64,000 nt of DNA from DASUNP01 sp963728545 (GCA_963728545.1 CAVSKO010000002.1:3472001-3536000), one strand, 5' to 3'. Shown: positions 8,493 to 17,161, counted from the stretch's first letter. The notes: a model not told the origin generated them from the letters alone. Numbers and translations: made by a program.

Positions 8493-8738
8493 TTATGCCT
8501 CCTCAGCGAAGTGTGTAGATATACCCGACGCTGCGCTGAGTCGCGCTCGCGCCACATCATAGCCAACTGCTAGTTGAGGCCACGCCTGCAACAATCACGG
8601 CGCGAGCGCGACAGTGCCCTGTCGGGCACGGCGCAGCTAATTTGCTGGGCAGGCATAACAACCGCATGCAACGGAGGCCGCGAAGCAAGTTTCGCATGTT
8701 ACAATCAATACCTCTCGCGGCCCCGATAATGCGGAGCG
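8493..8738 (+). other. ORF-less structured cassette, family A
   Basis: Head TATACCCGAC; CATCATAGCCAAC insert; perfect P4 and P5 (GTGCCC-TGTC-GGGCAC). Near identical to 9224-9469 and 20946-21191. attC 8653-8744. Confidence 0.85.
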
Positions 8739-8982
8739 TTATACCTGCCTAGCGAAATGTGCTGATGGACTGGCCGCTGCGCAAAGTCGCGCTCGCGCCA
8801 CAGAAGATCAGATGCAAGCTAATGCGAGGTACAGAGCGAATACGGCGCGAGCGCGACGGTACCCTGACGGGCAGGGCGCAGCTAGATGGTTGGGCAGGCA
8901 TAACAACCGCATGCAACGGAGGCCGCGAAGCACAGTTCGCATCAATGGCGAGTGCGGCTCGCGGCCCCGATAATGCGCAGCG
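8739..8982 (+). other. ORF-less structured cassette, family A
   Basis: TTATACC start, GGACTGGCC head, GAAGATCAGATG insert, P5 with TACCC/GGGCA. attC 8898-8988. Matches 51785-52029 apart from attC details. Confidence 0.85.
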
Positions 8983-9223
8983 TTATACCTGCTTAGCGAA
9001 GAGTGTGGGTATACAGGTCGCAGCGCCGAGTCGCGCTCGCACAGCAAAGGCTACGCTCGGCGACTACTCAGGCATAGATCAAGCAGGCGAGCGCGACAGT
9101 GGCTTATCAGCCACGGCGCAGCTAGAAAGCTGAACAGGTATAACAACCGCATGCAACGGAGGCCGCGAAGCAAGCGCCGTATGATAAAATCAGCACGGCT
9201 CGCGGCCCCGCTAATGCGGAGCG
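8983..9223 (+). other. ORF-less structured cassette, family B
   Basis: Family B variant starting TTATACCTGCTTAGCG. Its shorter inner stem is GTCGCGCTCGC / GCGAGCGCGAC and its apical region is different (AGCAAAGGCTACGCTCGG). P5 is GTGGC-TTATCA-GCCAC, followed by the same GGCGCAGC closing arm. attC 9138-9229 has R'' GTATAAC, complementary to the cassette's own start. Confidence 0.85.
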
Positions 9224-9469
9224 TTATGCCTCCTCAGCGAAGTGTGTAGATATACCCGACGCTGCGCTGAGTCGCGCTCGCGCCACATCATAGCCAACTG
9301 CTAGTTGAGGCCACGCCTGCAACAATCACGGCGCGAGCGCGACAGTGCCCTGTCGGGCACGGCGCAGCTAATTTGCTGGGCAGGCATAACAACCGCATGC
9401 AACGGAGGCCGCGAAGCAAGTTTCGCATGTTACAATCAATACCTCTCGCGGCCCCGATAATGCGGAGCG
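9224..9469 (+). other. ORF-less structured cassette, family A
   Basis: Head TATACCCGAC, CATCATAGCCAAC insert. The B-then-A order 8983-9469 recurs at 20704-21191. attC 9384-9475. Confidence 0.85.
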
Positions 9470-9515
9470 TTAGACGCGATAAAACGGCAAATGTTGGTAA
9501 GCAGCCGACAAGTTT

Positions 9516-9608
9516 GGCTAACAAGCATTGAAGTTTTAATATCCAAGTGCTAACTTACTGACCGCTGATTAGAAACTGAATTTTCAATCGTTAGATTAGC
9601 CGTTAGGC
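9516..9608 (+). repeat. Divergent AT-rich attC-like remnant
   Basis: GGCTAAC at 9516-9522 and CGTTAGATT near 9589, with GTTAGGC at 9602-9608, enclose an AT-rich segment with weak ATTGAA / TTCAAT pairing. Spacing fits an attC, but the core is unlike all others here. It may be a foreign or decayed attC, so the leader of the kinase cassette could be two cassettes fused. Confidence 0.4.
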
Positions 9609-9634
9609 AGAAAGTCTAAAAGAGTTTGGGATAT

Positions 9635-11425
9635 ATGATTGCACCCAGAATTCTCTTGCCGCCTGGAACTATTTTACAAAATCGCTACCGTATTATTCGC
9701 CAGCTTGGCGAAGGCGGTATGGCAGCCGTTTATTTGGCAAATGATTCGCGGCTAGGTAGTAATGTGGCTTTGAAAGAAAGCTTTTTTAGTCACGACCATA
9801 AACTACGCAAACAATTCGAGCGCGAGGCACATCTCTTAGCTGGGCTTCGGCATTCAGCATTGCCAAAAGTTATAGATCATTTTATCGAAGCCGAACGTCA
9901 ATACCTGGTAATGGAATTCATTGATGGTGATGACTTACTCGCAATGCTTGAGCATAGAGGTCAACCCTTTCCACCAGGAGTAGTATTTGGCTGGGCCGAG
10001 CAATTACTTAAAGCATTGGAGTACTTACACACTCGGCAGCCACCAGTCATTCATCGTGACATCAAACCTCAGAATTTGAAGTTAACAGAAGAAGGCCAAA
10101 TCATTCTTTTGGATTTCGGCTTAGCAAAGGGCACGCCACAGCAGATGTCCCATTTATCAGCAGGACAAAGTATATTTGGATACACGCCTCATTACGCGCC
10201 ACCCGAACAGATCCAAGGTTCAGGCACAGATATGCGTAGCGATCTTTATTCTCTTGCCGCCACTATCTATCATTTGATCACTGCTATGAAGCCCCACAAT
10301 GCCCTAGAACGAATAATGGCCGTTGCAACTGGGCAGGTTGATCCCCTGCAGTCTCCCAGCAAAGTAAACGTGGAGGTTCCAGGCAGTTTTGCAACAGTAT
10401 TATTACAAGCGATGGCGCTAAATAAAGAACAACGTCACCTAAACGCCACAGACATGCTCAAGGAATTACTCAATACAGGCAGATCCTTTACGGCAGTAAG
10501 TAAGAGCCAGACCACTGTCAATCAGCCTTCTATCGCAGAGACCCAAATAAACGAAAAACCAGCAATACAAAAGATTTTACCTGTGTTTAGTTACTTTGAT
10601 TTCGACGTAGTATCTGTGGACGCGAAAGGCAAAGTAATAAGCAAGTCTAAGAAGAAAGCAAGATACTTTATTGAGCAACTGCCAGGAGGAGTTGTTCTAG
10701 AAATGGTAGAGATACCACATGGTACGTTACTAATGGGATCACCTAAGACAGAGCATGGACGATTCGCGGATGAAGGGCCTCAACACAAAGTCACTATCTC
10801 GCCTTTCTATATGAGCAAATATCCGATAACTCAAGCACAATGGCGCATTATAGCCTCCCTCCCTAAAGCCGGATTAGAATTAGTAAGCGAGCCGACAAAA
10901 TTCAAAGGGGATAAACTTCCTGTCGAGCAAGTCACTTGGGAAGAAGCAATTGAATTCTGTAAGCGGCTATCTAGTTTGACAGGCAAGAGGTTCGAACTAC
11001 CAACTGAAGCGCAATGGGAATATGCATGTCGCGGTGGTACAACTACGCCATTTTATTTTGGACCAACAATCACGCCAGAATTAGCAAATTACAATGGAGC
11101 TTATCCATATGGTGAGATGCCAAAAGGAGCTAGTAGGGATCAAACATCTCCGGTTGGAAGTATAGGTTATGCCAATAACTTTGGATTATACGACATGCAT
11201 GGGAACGTGCAGGAATGGTGCAAAGATCATTGGTACAGATATTATAGTGAAGGCTCTAATGCTACAAGCGTTAATAAGAAAGAAGATAATAAAGACCTCT
11301 ATGTGATGCGTGGCGGCTCTTGGGCTAACAGCGCCTATTACTGCCGGTCTGCATTTCGGAACGAAGTAACCCCAGGGTTTAGGTATGATAGTGTTGGCTT
11401 TCGTTTGGTTTGCACACTTTCTTAA
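9635..11425 (+). CDS. Ser/Thr protein kinase fused to an FGE/SUMF1-like domain
   Basis: Residues 10-280 form a Hanks-type kinase: glycine loop LGEGGMAAVYLA, catalytic Lys in VALKE, HRDIKPQNL and the DFG of LLDFGLAKG, then YAPPEQI. A linker leads to an FGE-sulfatase/SUMF1-type domain (IPHGTLLMGSP, then RGGSWANSAYYCRSAFRN and VGFRLV). Such fusions are common in multicellular-like soil bacteria and cyanobacteria. No transmembrane helix is visible, so it should be cytosolic. ATG 9635 is preferred over an upstream TTG (9626) because AGAG lies 10 bases before it. FGE-like C-termini are frequent targets of diversity-generating retroelements, but none is visible here. Confidence 0.92.
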   Translation: MIAPRILLPPGTILQNRYRIIRQLGEGGMAAVYLANDSRLGSNVALKESFFSHDHKLRKQFEREAHLLAGLRHSALPKVIDHFIEAERQYLVMEFIDGDDLLAMLEHRGQPFPPGVVFGWAEQLLKALEYLHTRQPPVIHRDIKPQNLKLTEEGQIILLDFGLAKGTPQQMSHLSAGQSIFGYTPHYAPPEQIQGSGTDMRSDLYSLAATIYHLITAMKPHNALERIMAVATGQVDPLQSPSKVNVEVPGSFATVLLQAMALNKEQRHLNATDMLKELLNTGRSFTAVSKSQTTVNQPSIAETQINEKPAIQKILPVFSYFDFDVVSVDAKGKVISKSKKKARYFIEQLPGGVVLEMVEIPHGTLLMGSPKTEHGRFADEGPQHKVTISPFYMSKYPITQAQWRIIASLPKAGLELVSEPTKFKGDKLPVEQVTWEEAIEFCKRLSSLTGKRFELPTEAQWEYACRGGTTTPFYFGPTITPELANYNGAYPYGEMPKGASRDQTSPVGSIGYANNFGLYDMHGNVQEWCKDHWYRYYSEGSNATSVNKKEDNKDLYVMRGGSWANSAYYCRSAFRNEVTPGFRYDSVGFRLVCTLS

Positions 11426-11452
11426 ACTAATTGATTTAGTCCTACGAATCGC

Positions 11453-11544
11453 GTCTAACAAGCGCATGCAACGGAGGCCGCGAAACGAGTTTCGTATGGT
11501 TCCCTGAGTGCCGTTCGCGGCCCCGCTGATGCGTGTCGTTAGGC
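11453..11544 (+). repeat. attC site
   Basis: R'' GTCTAAC 11453-11459, R' GTTAGGC 11538-11544. Confidence 0.92.
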
Positions 11545-11690
11545 CGACGCTGGGCAGTTGTTGTACCCAGGCATTCTGACAACCTATATTATGCATTATT
11601 TCTATTGAGAATATCGTCTTAGGTAATATAAGAGGTTGCAGTTCTTGATATGGACATCAGGTAGCATAGCCCATTTTTCAGGAGGAGTTA

Positions 11691-12197
11691 ATGGTGGGAT
11701 CTAAAGTATTCATCAGCCATATTACGGAAGAAGCAGAACTAGCAGGTATTCTAAAACAACATCTTCTCGAAGACTTCCTTGGATTAATTGACATATTCGT
11801 CTCTTCTGATAGCACAAGTATTACTCTAGGAAATATATGGATGATAGACATAGATAATGCGTTGAAAACAGCACAAATTGAGATAATTCTCTGTAGCAAA
11901 GAGTCTGTCAAACGGCCCTGGATTAACTTTGAGGCTGGAGCTGGATGGATCAAGGGCATTCCAATTGTGCCCATCTGTCACTCAGGGCTACAGCTTGCTG
12001 ATTTGCCCATACCTTTGAATATGTTGCAAGCCATACAAGCGAATCAAGAGTCTGGTCTGGAAAAACTTTACTTGTTACTGGCTCAAAAACTTGGGTCTGC
12101 AACACCAAATGCTAATTTCGGAAATCTTATTAACCAGATCAAAGGTTTCGAAGATAAATACGAAACGATCAGGGGGATAAAAAACATAGAGCAATAA
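11691..12197 (+). CDS. TIR-domain protein, 168 aa
   Basis: A compact protein that is almost entirely a TIR domain: KVFISHITEEAELAGILKQH (box 1), IFVSSDSTSITLGNIW, IEIILCSKESVKRPWINFEA with a conserved Trp and Glu, and IPIVPICHSGL. TIR domains act as NAD+ hydrolases or assembly modules in bacterial immunity; the Glu of the NFEAGAGW stretch is the candidate catalytic residue. AGGAGG precedes the ATG. The next gene starts 12 bp downstream, so the two probably act together as a two-gene defence-like cassette. Confidence 0.85.
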   Translation: MVGSKVFISHITEEAELAGILKQHLLEDFLGLIDIFVSSDSTSITLGNIWMIDIDNALKTAQIEIILCSKESVKRPWINFEAGAGWIKGIPIVPICHSGLQLADLPIPLNMLQAIQANQESGLEKLYLLLAQKLGSATPNANFGNLINQIKGFEDKYETIRGIKNIEQ

Positions 12198-12209
12198 AAT
12201 GTATCGGAA

Positions 12210-12977
12210 ATGCCAGGGCTATTAACACAAGTCATACGGTTTATAGACCATCTAAGGGCAGAGGAAAAACTAACCGAGCTTATAGCAAAAGTCAGTATAA
12301 AAAGCGCTTTCAGTAATCCTTTTCAAGATAGGGTAGCCACTTGGCGAATCTTGCGGGCACGGGAGCAAGTGGAAAGAATACAAGAGCGAGAATGGGAGCT
12401 TGAGGCTTTAACTCCCACTGCTTATGTCGCATACATATTCGAAGGGATTATGAACCTTCTGGAAGAGAATGATGAATATTGGACAGTAACAAATTTAACT
12501 TTCTGGTCAAACAAGGCAGTAGGTGACTCTGCTTTCCTGGATACGAATATTGATGCCGCACGGCGAGGAGCTATCATCAAGAGAGTTTTCCTAATCGGGA
12601 AGGATGAATGGAATAATAAATCTACCAGGAAAGACTTAGAAGCAATATTACAAGAGCACAAACTGGCTTCCGAAAAAGTGAATAGTATAAAGCCATGGAC
12701 ATTGATCTCAAAGTATTATTTGTCAGACAACCTTGACCGTGATCTCTTAGTCTATGGCCATTTTGGTATAGCTCTCCACCCAACGAAAGATGAAGACATA
12801 GATGATGGATGTGTTGTGATAGCACCTCGCTACGACTCGCGTGCTTTGGGCGCAGCTATCTCACATCTCAAGCTCATTTTTTCAGACGGACCGTCTTCTG
12901 ATACGGAGACGATTGAGTTTGTAAGAAAGTTTAAGAAAGTATTTTCAATCTCTGATGATTTGAATAACCTTGTATAA
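12210..12977 (+). CDS. Unknown partner of the TIR protein, 255 aa
   Basis: I do not recognise a family. The protein is soluble, with a helical N-terminal third and a central mixed domain containing YWTVTNLTFWSNKAVGDSAF and RRGAIIKRVFLIGKDEW, a pattern seen in uncharacterised conflict-associated proteins. A two-gene operon with a TIR effector suggests it is the sensor or regulator, which is inference only. After the stop, a hairpin CCAAGC-CCAAA-GCTTGG (12979-12995) lacks a T run and is not a convincing terminator. Confidence 0.7.
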   Translation: MPGLLTQVIRFIDHLRAEEKLTELIAKVSIKSAFSNPFQDRVATWRILRAREQVERIQEREWELEALTPTAYVAYIFEGIMNLLEENDEYWTVTNLTFWSNKAVGDSAFLDTNIDAARRGAIIKRVFLIGKDEWNNKSTRKDLEAILQEHKLASEKVNSIKPWTLISKYYLSDNLDRDLLVYGHFGIALHPTKDEDIDDGCVVIAPRYDSRALGAAISHLKLIFSDGPSSDTETIEFVRKFKKVFSISDDLNNLV

Positions 12978-13168
12978 ACCAAGCCCAAAGCTTGGCTAAC
13001 ATTACAGTCATTTCTGTTAGAGCGAAATAAAAACACGAAGAAGATCTCAGCCCAGAAATAAGTAAGCATGAAGGGAAGAGTAAAGATAAGGATAAGAAGC
13101 TGGAGATATCTTTTCACTTGTCACTGTCTTATTCCTTACTTTAAATCAGAACGATCTCTCACGGCGCG

Positions 13169-13261
13169 GCCTAACAAGCGCGTGCACCGGAGCGCGGCAA
13201 GCGAGTTTCGTAAGGTTCCTCCAATACATTGTGCCGCGCCCGGTGACGCGTGTCGTTAGGC
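13169..13261 (+). repeat. attC site
   Basis: R'' GCCTAAC 13169-13175, R' GTTAGGC 13255-13261. Confidence 0.92.
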
Positions 13262-13377
13262 CGCTGAATAGCGGCTTGGCATGTCACTGCTATTGATATT
13301 GGTGATTGACAGATATAATGTCTTTAGAATAGGCTCGTTTTTGCAAGTGCGGCTCGCGCGCCCGCTGATGCGAGACG
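13256..13377 (+). other. 122-bp promoter-like cassette without a gene
   Basis: Between the R' boxes at 13255 and 13377 lie only a hairpin (CCGCTGAATAGCGG, 13261-13274), a promoter-like segment (TTGATA 13293, TATAAT 13314-13319, 15-bp spacer) and the right half of an attC. No gene fits. It could supply a promoter to the membrane gene that follows. Confidence 0.55.
13293..13319 (+). promoter_or_regulatory. Candidate promoter in the gene-less cassette
   Basis: TTGATA at 13293-13298 and a perfect TATAAT at 13314-13319. The 15-bp spacer is shorter than ideal, but the -10 is exact and the next gene begins 85 bp downstream. Confidence 0.45.
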
Positions 13378-13383
13378 TTAGGC
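13334..13383 (+). repeat. Truncated attC (right half only)
   Basis: The GCGGCTCGCGCGCCCGC right arm and R' GTTAGGC (13377-13383) are present. The R'' box and left arm are missing, so this site should not fold or excise normally. Confidence 0.7.
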
Positions 13384-13403
13384 TGCAAGACTTCGGAGGC
13401 TTC

Positions 13404-13811
13404 ATGATGAGATCAATCACTTTGGCACTAACCCTCCTGCTCCCTGATCGACTCCCCAGCCTCATCGTCCTTGTCGGTTTCTGGATTCCCCCGTCGGTGG
13501 CTGGCTGGGTGGCAGCAGGTTCCCTTCACCGAAGCACCAAGCGTTACCGTGCCACAGTGACTTACGCAGTCCTGGCGACCTTCGTGCTGGCCTACGCTGC
13601 GGCGTGGTTCCTCTTCAACCTCGGCCGCATGCCGCCGTACATATCAGGAGCGACGACCGATCCAACGTTCGCGCCGCCGAAGGCCGTCGCGGGTCTCGCC
13701 GTTGTCACGAGTGCGCTGGTGTTGCCCGGCAGCGCGCTCGCCTGCGCTCTGGCGTTTCGCCTCCGTGGGCGGATGATCAGACGCACGCCTACTTCGCCTG
13801 GGTCAGCCTAA
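13404..13811 (+). CDS. Small multi-pass membrane protein, 135 aa
   Basis: CGGAGG sits 5 bases before the ATG. Hydrophobic stretches near residues 5-50 (SLIVLVGFWIPPSVAGWVAA), 55-75 (VLATFVLAYAAAWFLF) and 100-125 (VVTSALVLPGSALACALAF) predict three or four transmembrane helices. Codon use is much more GC-rich than in most neighbours, pointing to a different source genome. Family not recognised. The first bases of the downstream inverted repeat overlap the tail of this cassette. Confidence 0.7.
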   Translation: MMRSITLALTLLLPDRLPSLIVLVGFWIPPSVAGWVAAGSLHRSTKRYRATVTYAVLATFVLAYAAAWFLFNLGRMPPYISGATTDPTFAPPKAVAGLAVVTSALVLPGSALACALAFRLRGRMIRRTPTSPGSA

Positions 13812-13821
13812 CCGAGCCGTT

Positions 13822-13917
13822 GCTGCTGGCGTGGCGCGCGGCAGTATGATGGTGGGTTGCGATGGGCTTGGATGCGGCAGCACCACGGATGCGCACCCGC
13901 CGCCCGCCACGCAGCAG
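13822..13917 (+). repeat. Imperfect inverted repeat after the GC-rich gene
   Basis: CTGCTGGCGTGGCGCGCGGC (13823-13842) pairs with GCCGCCCGCCACGCAGCAG (13899-13917). It could be a terminator-like hairpin or the core of an attC from another integron lineage; the outer boxes are not convincing. Confidence 0.45.
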
Positions 13918-14016
13918 AACGCCTATGATCGAGGCATATAGGAATATGGCATCAATAACATTAATTCTGCATTCTTGCCAGACTCGATGAAGATTGAGTG
14001 TGATAAGCCGAGCGCG

Positions 14017-14108
14017 GCCTAACAAACGCATGCAACGGAGGCTGCGAAGCGAATGTCGTATGATAGAATCAGCACGGCTCGCGGCCCCGCTGATGCGTGT
14101 CGTTAGGC
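14017..14108 (+). repeat. attC site
   Basis: R'' GCCTAAC 14017-14023, R' GTTAGGC 14102-14108. Confidence 0.92.
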
Positions 14109-14127
14109 GGCGAAAGGAGGGCGGGCG

Positions 14128-14826
14128 ATGAGCGAACAACTCGTACGTTGGATTTCCGTCGGAGCGATCCTCGGAATCGTTGGACTGGTATACAAATACG
14201 GGCTCGTCACTGAGCGCCAACTCCCCGGCGTCATCATCATTCTCCTGGCTCTTGGTATTGTGTATCGAATCATCGCTAGGCGCTGTGCTCGACAAACGGT
14301 TCTCCGACGCCGCCGGATGTACAAAGATCTCTGGGCGCGTGAGCCGCAGGCCGTTACGGATATAGATCAGGCAGAGGAAAATGCCATTGTCCTTCTTGGA
14401 CGTATCAAGGGCGCAAAATCCATGGTTGTCATCATGCTGATCACAGCAATCGGCGCTCTCGTATTCAAGGCGAATTCCCTTGCGCTTGCGCTTGCGCTCG
14501 GACAACTGTATCTAGCAGGACATCTACACTTTATTGCCAGGAGCCTTGAGCGCATACTTCCGGACGATACCAAGAGGGAACCACCAATTGCCCAGCTTCC
14601 GTATTCGCCCTCGGGAGAGTACTTGGTCGATATCAACCTAAGAAAAGTGCACGACTTTATCTCGCCGCCTGCTGCATTGCCTTTCTGGGATATTTGTGAA
14701 GTCGAGCAATGGCTTGTACATTGTGGATTCAAGCGCACAGAGAGCGGCAAATGGAAGGCCGGTGGGAGTGCGTTGTCTCACCTGAATGCTGATGAGGTGA
14801 TTTCTATCGAACCAATCGGTCATTGA
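14128..14826 (+). CDS. Membrane protein, 232 aa (gene 1 of a GC-rich operon)
   Basis: AAAGGAGGGCGGGCG leads into the ATG. Hydrophobic segments lie near residues 10-30 (ISVGAILGIVGLVYKYGL), 36-50 (GVIIILLALGIVYRII) and 95-130 (VVIMLITAIGALVF; LALALALGQLYLAG). The C-terminal 80 residues are soluble and include VDINLRKVHDFISPPAALPF. No family recognised. It starts a three-gene set (14128, 14878, 16071) on one unusually long cassette, all membrane-associated and GC-rich. Confidence 0.72.
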   Translation: MSEQLVRWISVGAILGIVGLVYKYGLVTERQLPGVIIILLALGIVYRIIARRCARQTVLRRRRMYKDLWAREPQAVTDIDQAEENAIVLLGRIKGAKSMVVIMLITAIGALVFKANSLALALALGQLYLAGHLHFIARSLERILPDDTKREPPIAQLPYSPSGEYLVDINLRKVHDFISPPAALPFWDICEVEQWLVHCGFKRTESGKWKAGGSALSHLNADEVISIEPIGH

Positions 14827-14877
14827 CGATTGGGATTTTGCGAATTCCGATTCTGAATTGTCGAAGGTACTGGCGAA

Positions 14878-16056
14878 ATGTTGAGTCACTTCTACCCTTT
14901 TGCGTGGATATTTATGACCTTGGCGCTCTGGAAGGGCTGGATCGGCAAACTCAGTCAACACGAGAAGCTAGTCTATAGCGCGATGCTGCTCAGTGGTATT
15001 GTGCTGGCCTTGTGGGTGGACACCCTGATCAAGTGCGGGTTTCGGTCTATTCGAACAGTGCCGATGATGATAAGAGTTTTCGGGCGGGCTCGCCGCGGCG
15101 GCACTCTCATGGGTATTGTCGTCCTTAGCCTCCTTTTCTGGCTCTCTCCGTTTGCAACCGATCCGAGTCCGTATCGATTTCACATGAGTGCGTCATTAGT
15201 AATAAGCGTTCTGCTTCTATGGCTACAGCCTCCTTTCGCATTGGCGTTGGGTGAATCGAACCGGTTCACGGGCCATGTCCTCAAGACAGTCTCATTGAAG
15301 GTCTTCCCATTTCGCGTCGTCGCTTTGCTGGACCCTAAGGGCACCGGCTATTACCTCGGCTCATTCTCGGCGCTAACCGATAACCTCCGCACTGCATCCG
15401 ACCGTGATTGGGAAATGGTCGTGGAGCAGTTAGCGGACGTTGTCCAACTCATCATTCTTGATGCCCGTACTGACAGCTCTCTGGTCCGCCAAGAGGTTGG
15501 TCGGCTTAAGGATCGCCCAGATCTTCTGTCTCGCACCCTCTTCATCGTAGGGCCGAACGGAGAAGCACCTGCGCTACACGCTCATGCACTAACTAGACAA
15601 TCACCTGGTATAAACACGGCGCGCGAAGAGGAAATGAGCAAGGCGGAGCCCTTGGCTTCAATAATGAGACATCCCCTGTCCGTTCCTGTAACAGAACGTC
15701 GAAAGCGCGCTCACCAGAACCTCGCGCGAAGCATCCCATTCGTCGCACTCGGCACGATCCTAATATGGTTGGGCCTCAAAATTGTTGACGGAGAGGCATC
15801 TCATATCTTTGCTTGGTTCTTTGTCATGTTCTGCGGCTATAACACTCTCATTGCTGCTATCGCTCTACTTGTTCAAACCCTAGATATCATCGCGTATTTC
15901 TTAGTCACTGATGAGCAATGGTTGGAGGCGCTTGAAAAGGATCCTCTAAGCGCCAACCTGCGCTGGAAAACTATCGGTCTAATCCCTGCTGCGCTCTATG
16001 CCGCACTGTGGGCAGCGCCAGGGCTCTGGATTTTTGCCATGCTTCGGCCATTATAA
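14878..16056 (+). CDS. Multi-pass membrane protein, 392 aa (gene 2)
   Basis: The N-terminal 130 residues contain about four hydrophobic helices. A soluble central domain (about 145-260: YYLGSFSALTDNLRTASDRD, VVQLIILDARTDSSLVRQEV) may face the cytoplasm. Two or three more helices follow (IPFVALGTILIWLGLKIV, AWFFVMFCGYNTLIAAIALL, IGLIPAALYAALWAAPGLWI). I recognise no family; the central domain resembles a Rossmann-like alpha/beta unit. It follows gene 1 by 51 bp and precedes the broken TPR gene by 14 bp. Confidence 0.72.
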   Translation: MLSHFYPFAWIFMTLALWKGWIGKLSQHEKLVYSAMLLSGIVLALWVDTLIKCGFRSIRTVPMMIRVFGRARRGGTLMGIVVLSLLFWLSPFATDPSPYRFHMSASLVISVLLLWLQPPFALALGESNRFTGHVLKTVSLKVFPFRVVALLDPKGTGYYLGSFSALTDNLRTASDRDWEMVVEQLADVVQLIILDARTDSSLVRQEVGRLKDRPDLLSRTLFIVGPNGEAPALHAHALTRQSPGINTAREEEMSKAEPLASIMRHPLSVPVTERRKRAHQNLARSIPFVALGTILIWLGLKIVDGEASHIFAWFFVMFCGYNTLIAAIALLVQTLDIIAYFLVTDEQWLEALEKDPLSANLRWKTIGLIPAALYAALWAAPGLWIFAMLRPL

Positions 16057-16070
16057 ACGGAAGACACGAC

Positions 16071-16758
16071 ATGGATGTCAACGCACCATCATTCATTTGG
16101 TTTATCCTGTTTGCACTGTTATATCTGGCGCAAATGAATCGCCTGAGCAGGCTTTCAATGCGTTTTCGAAACCCGTTGGCAAAGCCCGCCCTAACGATTT
16201 GGTTCTCTTTTTGCTTACACACCAATTATCATCATAATTCTCAATCCCAACAAAATCACCGCCTTGTCCGGACTTATCCTATTGGTTCGCAGTAAGATTC
16301 TCTTCATCCTTAGCGCAGTTGTAATCCTTGCTCAAATGCTTATCGTCTTTGCCAGACGCACTCACATTGAGACTCTCATTAGAGCGCTAAAGACCGAGAA
16401 CCGATCCTTCAGCGCGTTATGAAATGTCAGAAACGCTGGAGCTATACGGCTTGTACGACATAGCAATCGCCGCACATCGAAAACCATCGCTGACTCTTCA
16501 AACTTCTTTAAGGCATACGTTAGCCTTGCGGCACTTCTTGGCATTCGACAACAATTCGATGAGGCCGAAAAGCTTTGTCGGCAAGCAATATCAATTGATG
16601 CCAATTACGGCGCAGCTCACTTCTATTTGGCAATGGCGTTGAAGGAGCGCAGCGAGGACGTCGAAGCAAAGCAAGAATTCAACACCGCACTAAAGCTCGG
16701 TCTAGCTGAATCGCTTCGGATACGCGCTCAGCAAATGGTAGGAAATGGAGAAAACTAA
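16071..16758 (+). pseudogene. Membrane-anchored TPR protein, multiply frameshifted (gene 3)
   Basis: The protein is readable only by changing frame three times. From ATG 16071: MDVNAPSFIWFILFALLYL to about 16200. After a T5 run the next frame gives helical TM segments (PIIIIILNPNKITALSGLIL, ILFILSAVVILAQMLIV) to a TGA at 16420. The third frame gives SETLELYGLYDIAIAAHRK. The previous frame then resumes with a clear TPR unit (QFDEAEKLCRQAISIDANYG) and ends at TAA 16756. Joined, this is a 225-residue membrane protein with C-terminal TPRs. Either a decayed gene or homopolymer errors in the assembly explain it. Confidence 0.65.
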
Positions 16759-16831
16759 TAAATGAATGATCTAACTTGATTCATAGGAAACTTGCATTAG
16801 ACTCCAAAGCCAAGATTGCCTGGTGGCCGCC

Positions 16832-16923
16832 GCCTAACAAACGCATGCAGCGGAGGCCGCGAGGCGAGTTTCGTATAAAACAGCGAGTACGGCTCGCGGC
16901 CCCGCTGATGCGAATCGTTATGC
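16832..16923 (+). repeat. attC site
   Basis: R'' GCCTAAC 16832-16838, R' GTTATGC 16917-16923. Confidence 0.92.
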
Positions 16924-17161
16924 CGCCACAGCGAAGTGTGTTGATATACCCGACGCTGCGCCAAGTCGCGCCCGCGCCACAGATCGGCAGAAGCAAGCTA
17001 ATGCGAGGGCAGAACAAGCACGGCGCGAGCGCGACGGAGCCCTGACAGGCACGGCGCAGCTAGATGGTTGGGCAGGCATAACAACCGCATGCAACGGAGG
17101 CCGCGAAGCACAGTTCGCATGTTACAATCAATACCGCTCGCGGCCCCGATAATGCGGAGCG
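16918..17161 (+). other. ORF-less structured cassette, family A
   Basis: Head TATACCCGAC; GATCGGCAGAAG insert; P5 with TGACA loop and one mismatch. attC 17076-17167. Confidence 0.85.

Noticed and set aside
1982..9475. A CRISPR-like array, because of the regular repeat spacing of about 240 bp
   Set aside because: The repeats are attC sites with R'/R'' boxes, and spacers are far too long and themselves repetitive.
9635..11425. A diversity-generating retroelement target
   Set aside because: No reverse transcriptase, template repeat or IMH-like hairpin was seen in the window.
12979..12995. Rho-independent terminator after the TIR operon
   Set aside because: The hairpin CCAAGC/GCTTGG is short and not followed by a T run.
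16008..16642. Separate short genes at 16008-16295 and 16424-16642
   Set aside because: They are frames of one broken membrane-TPR gene, as the joined translation shows.
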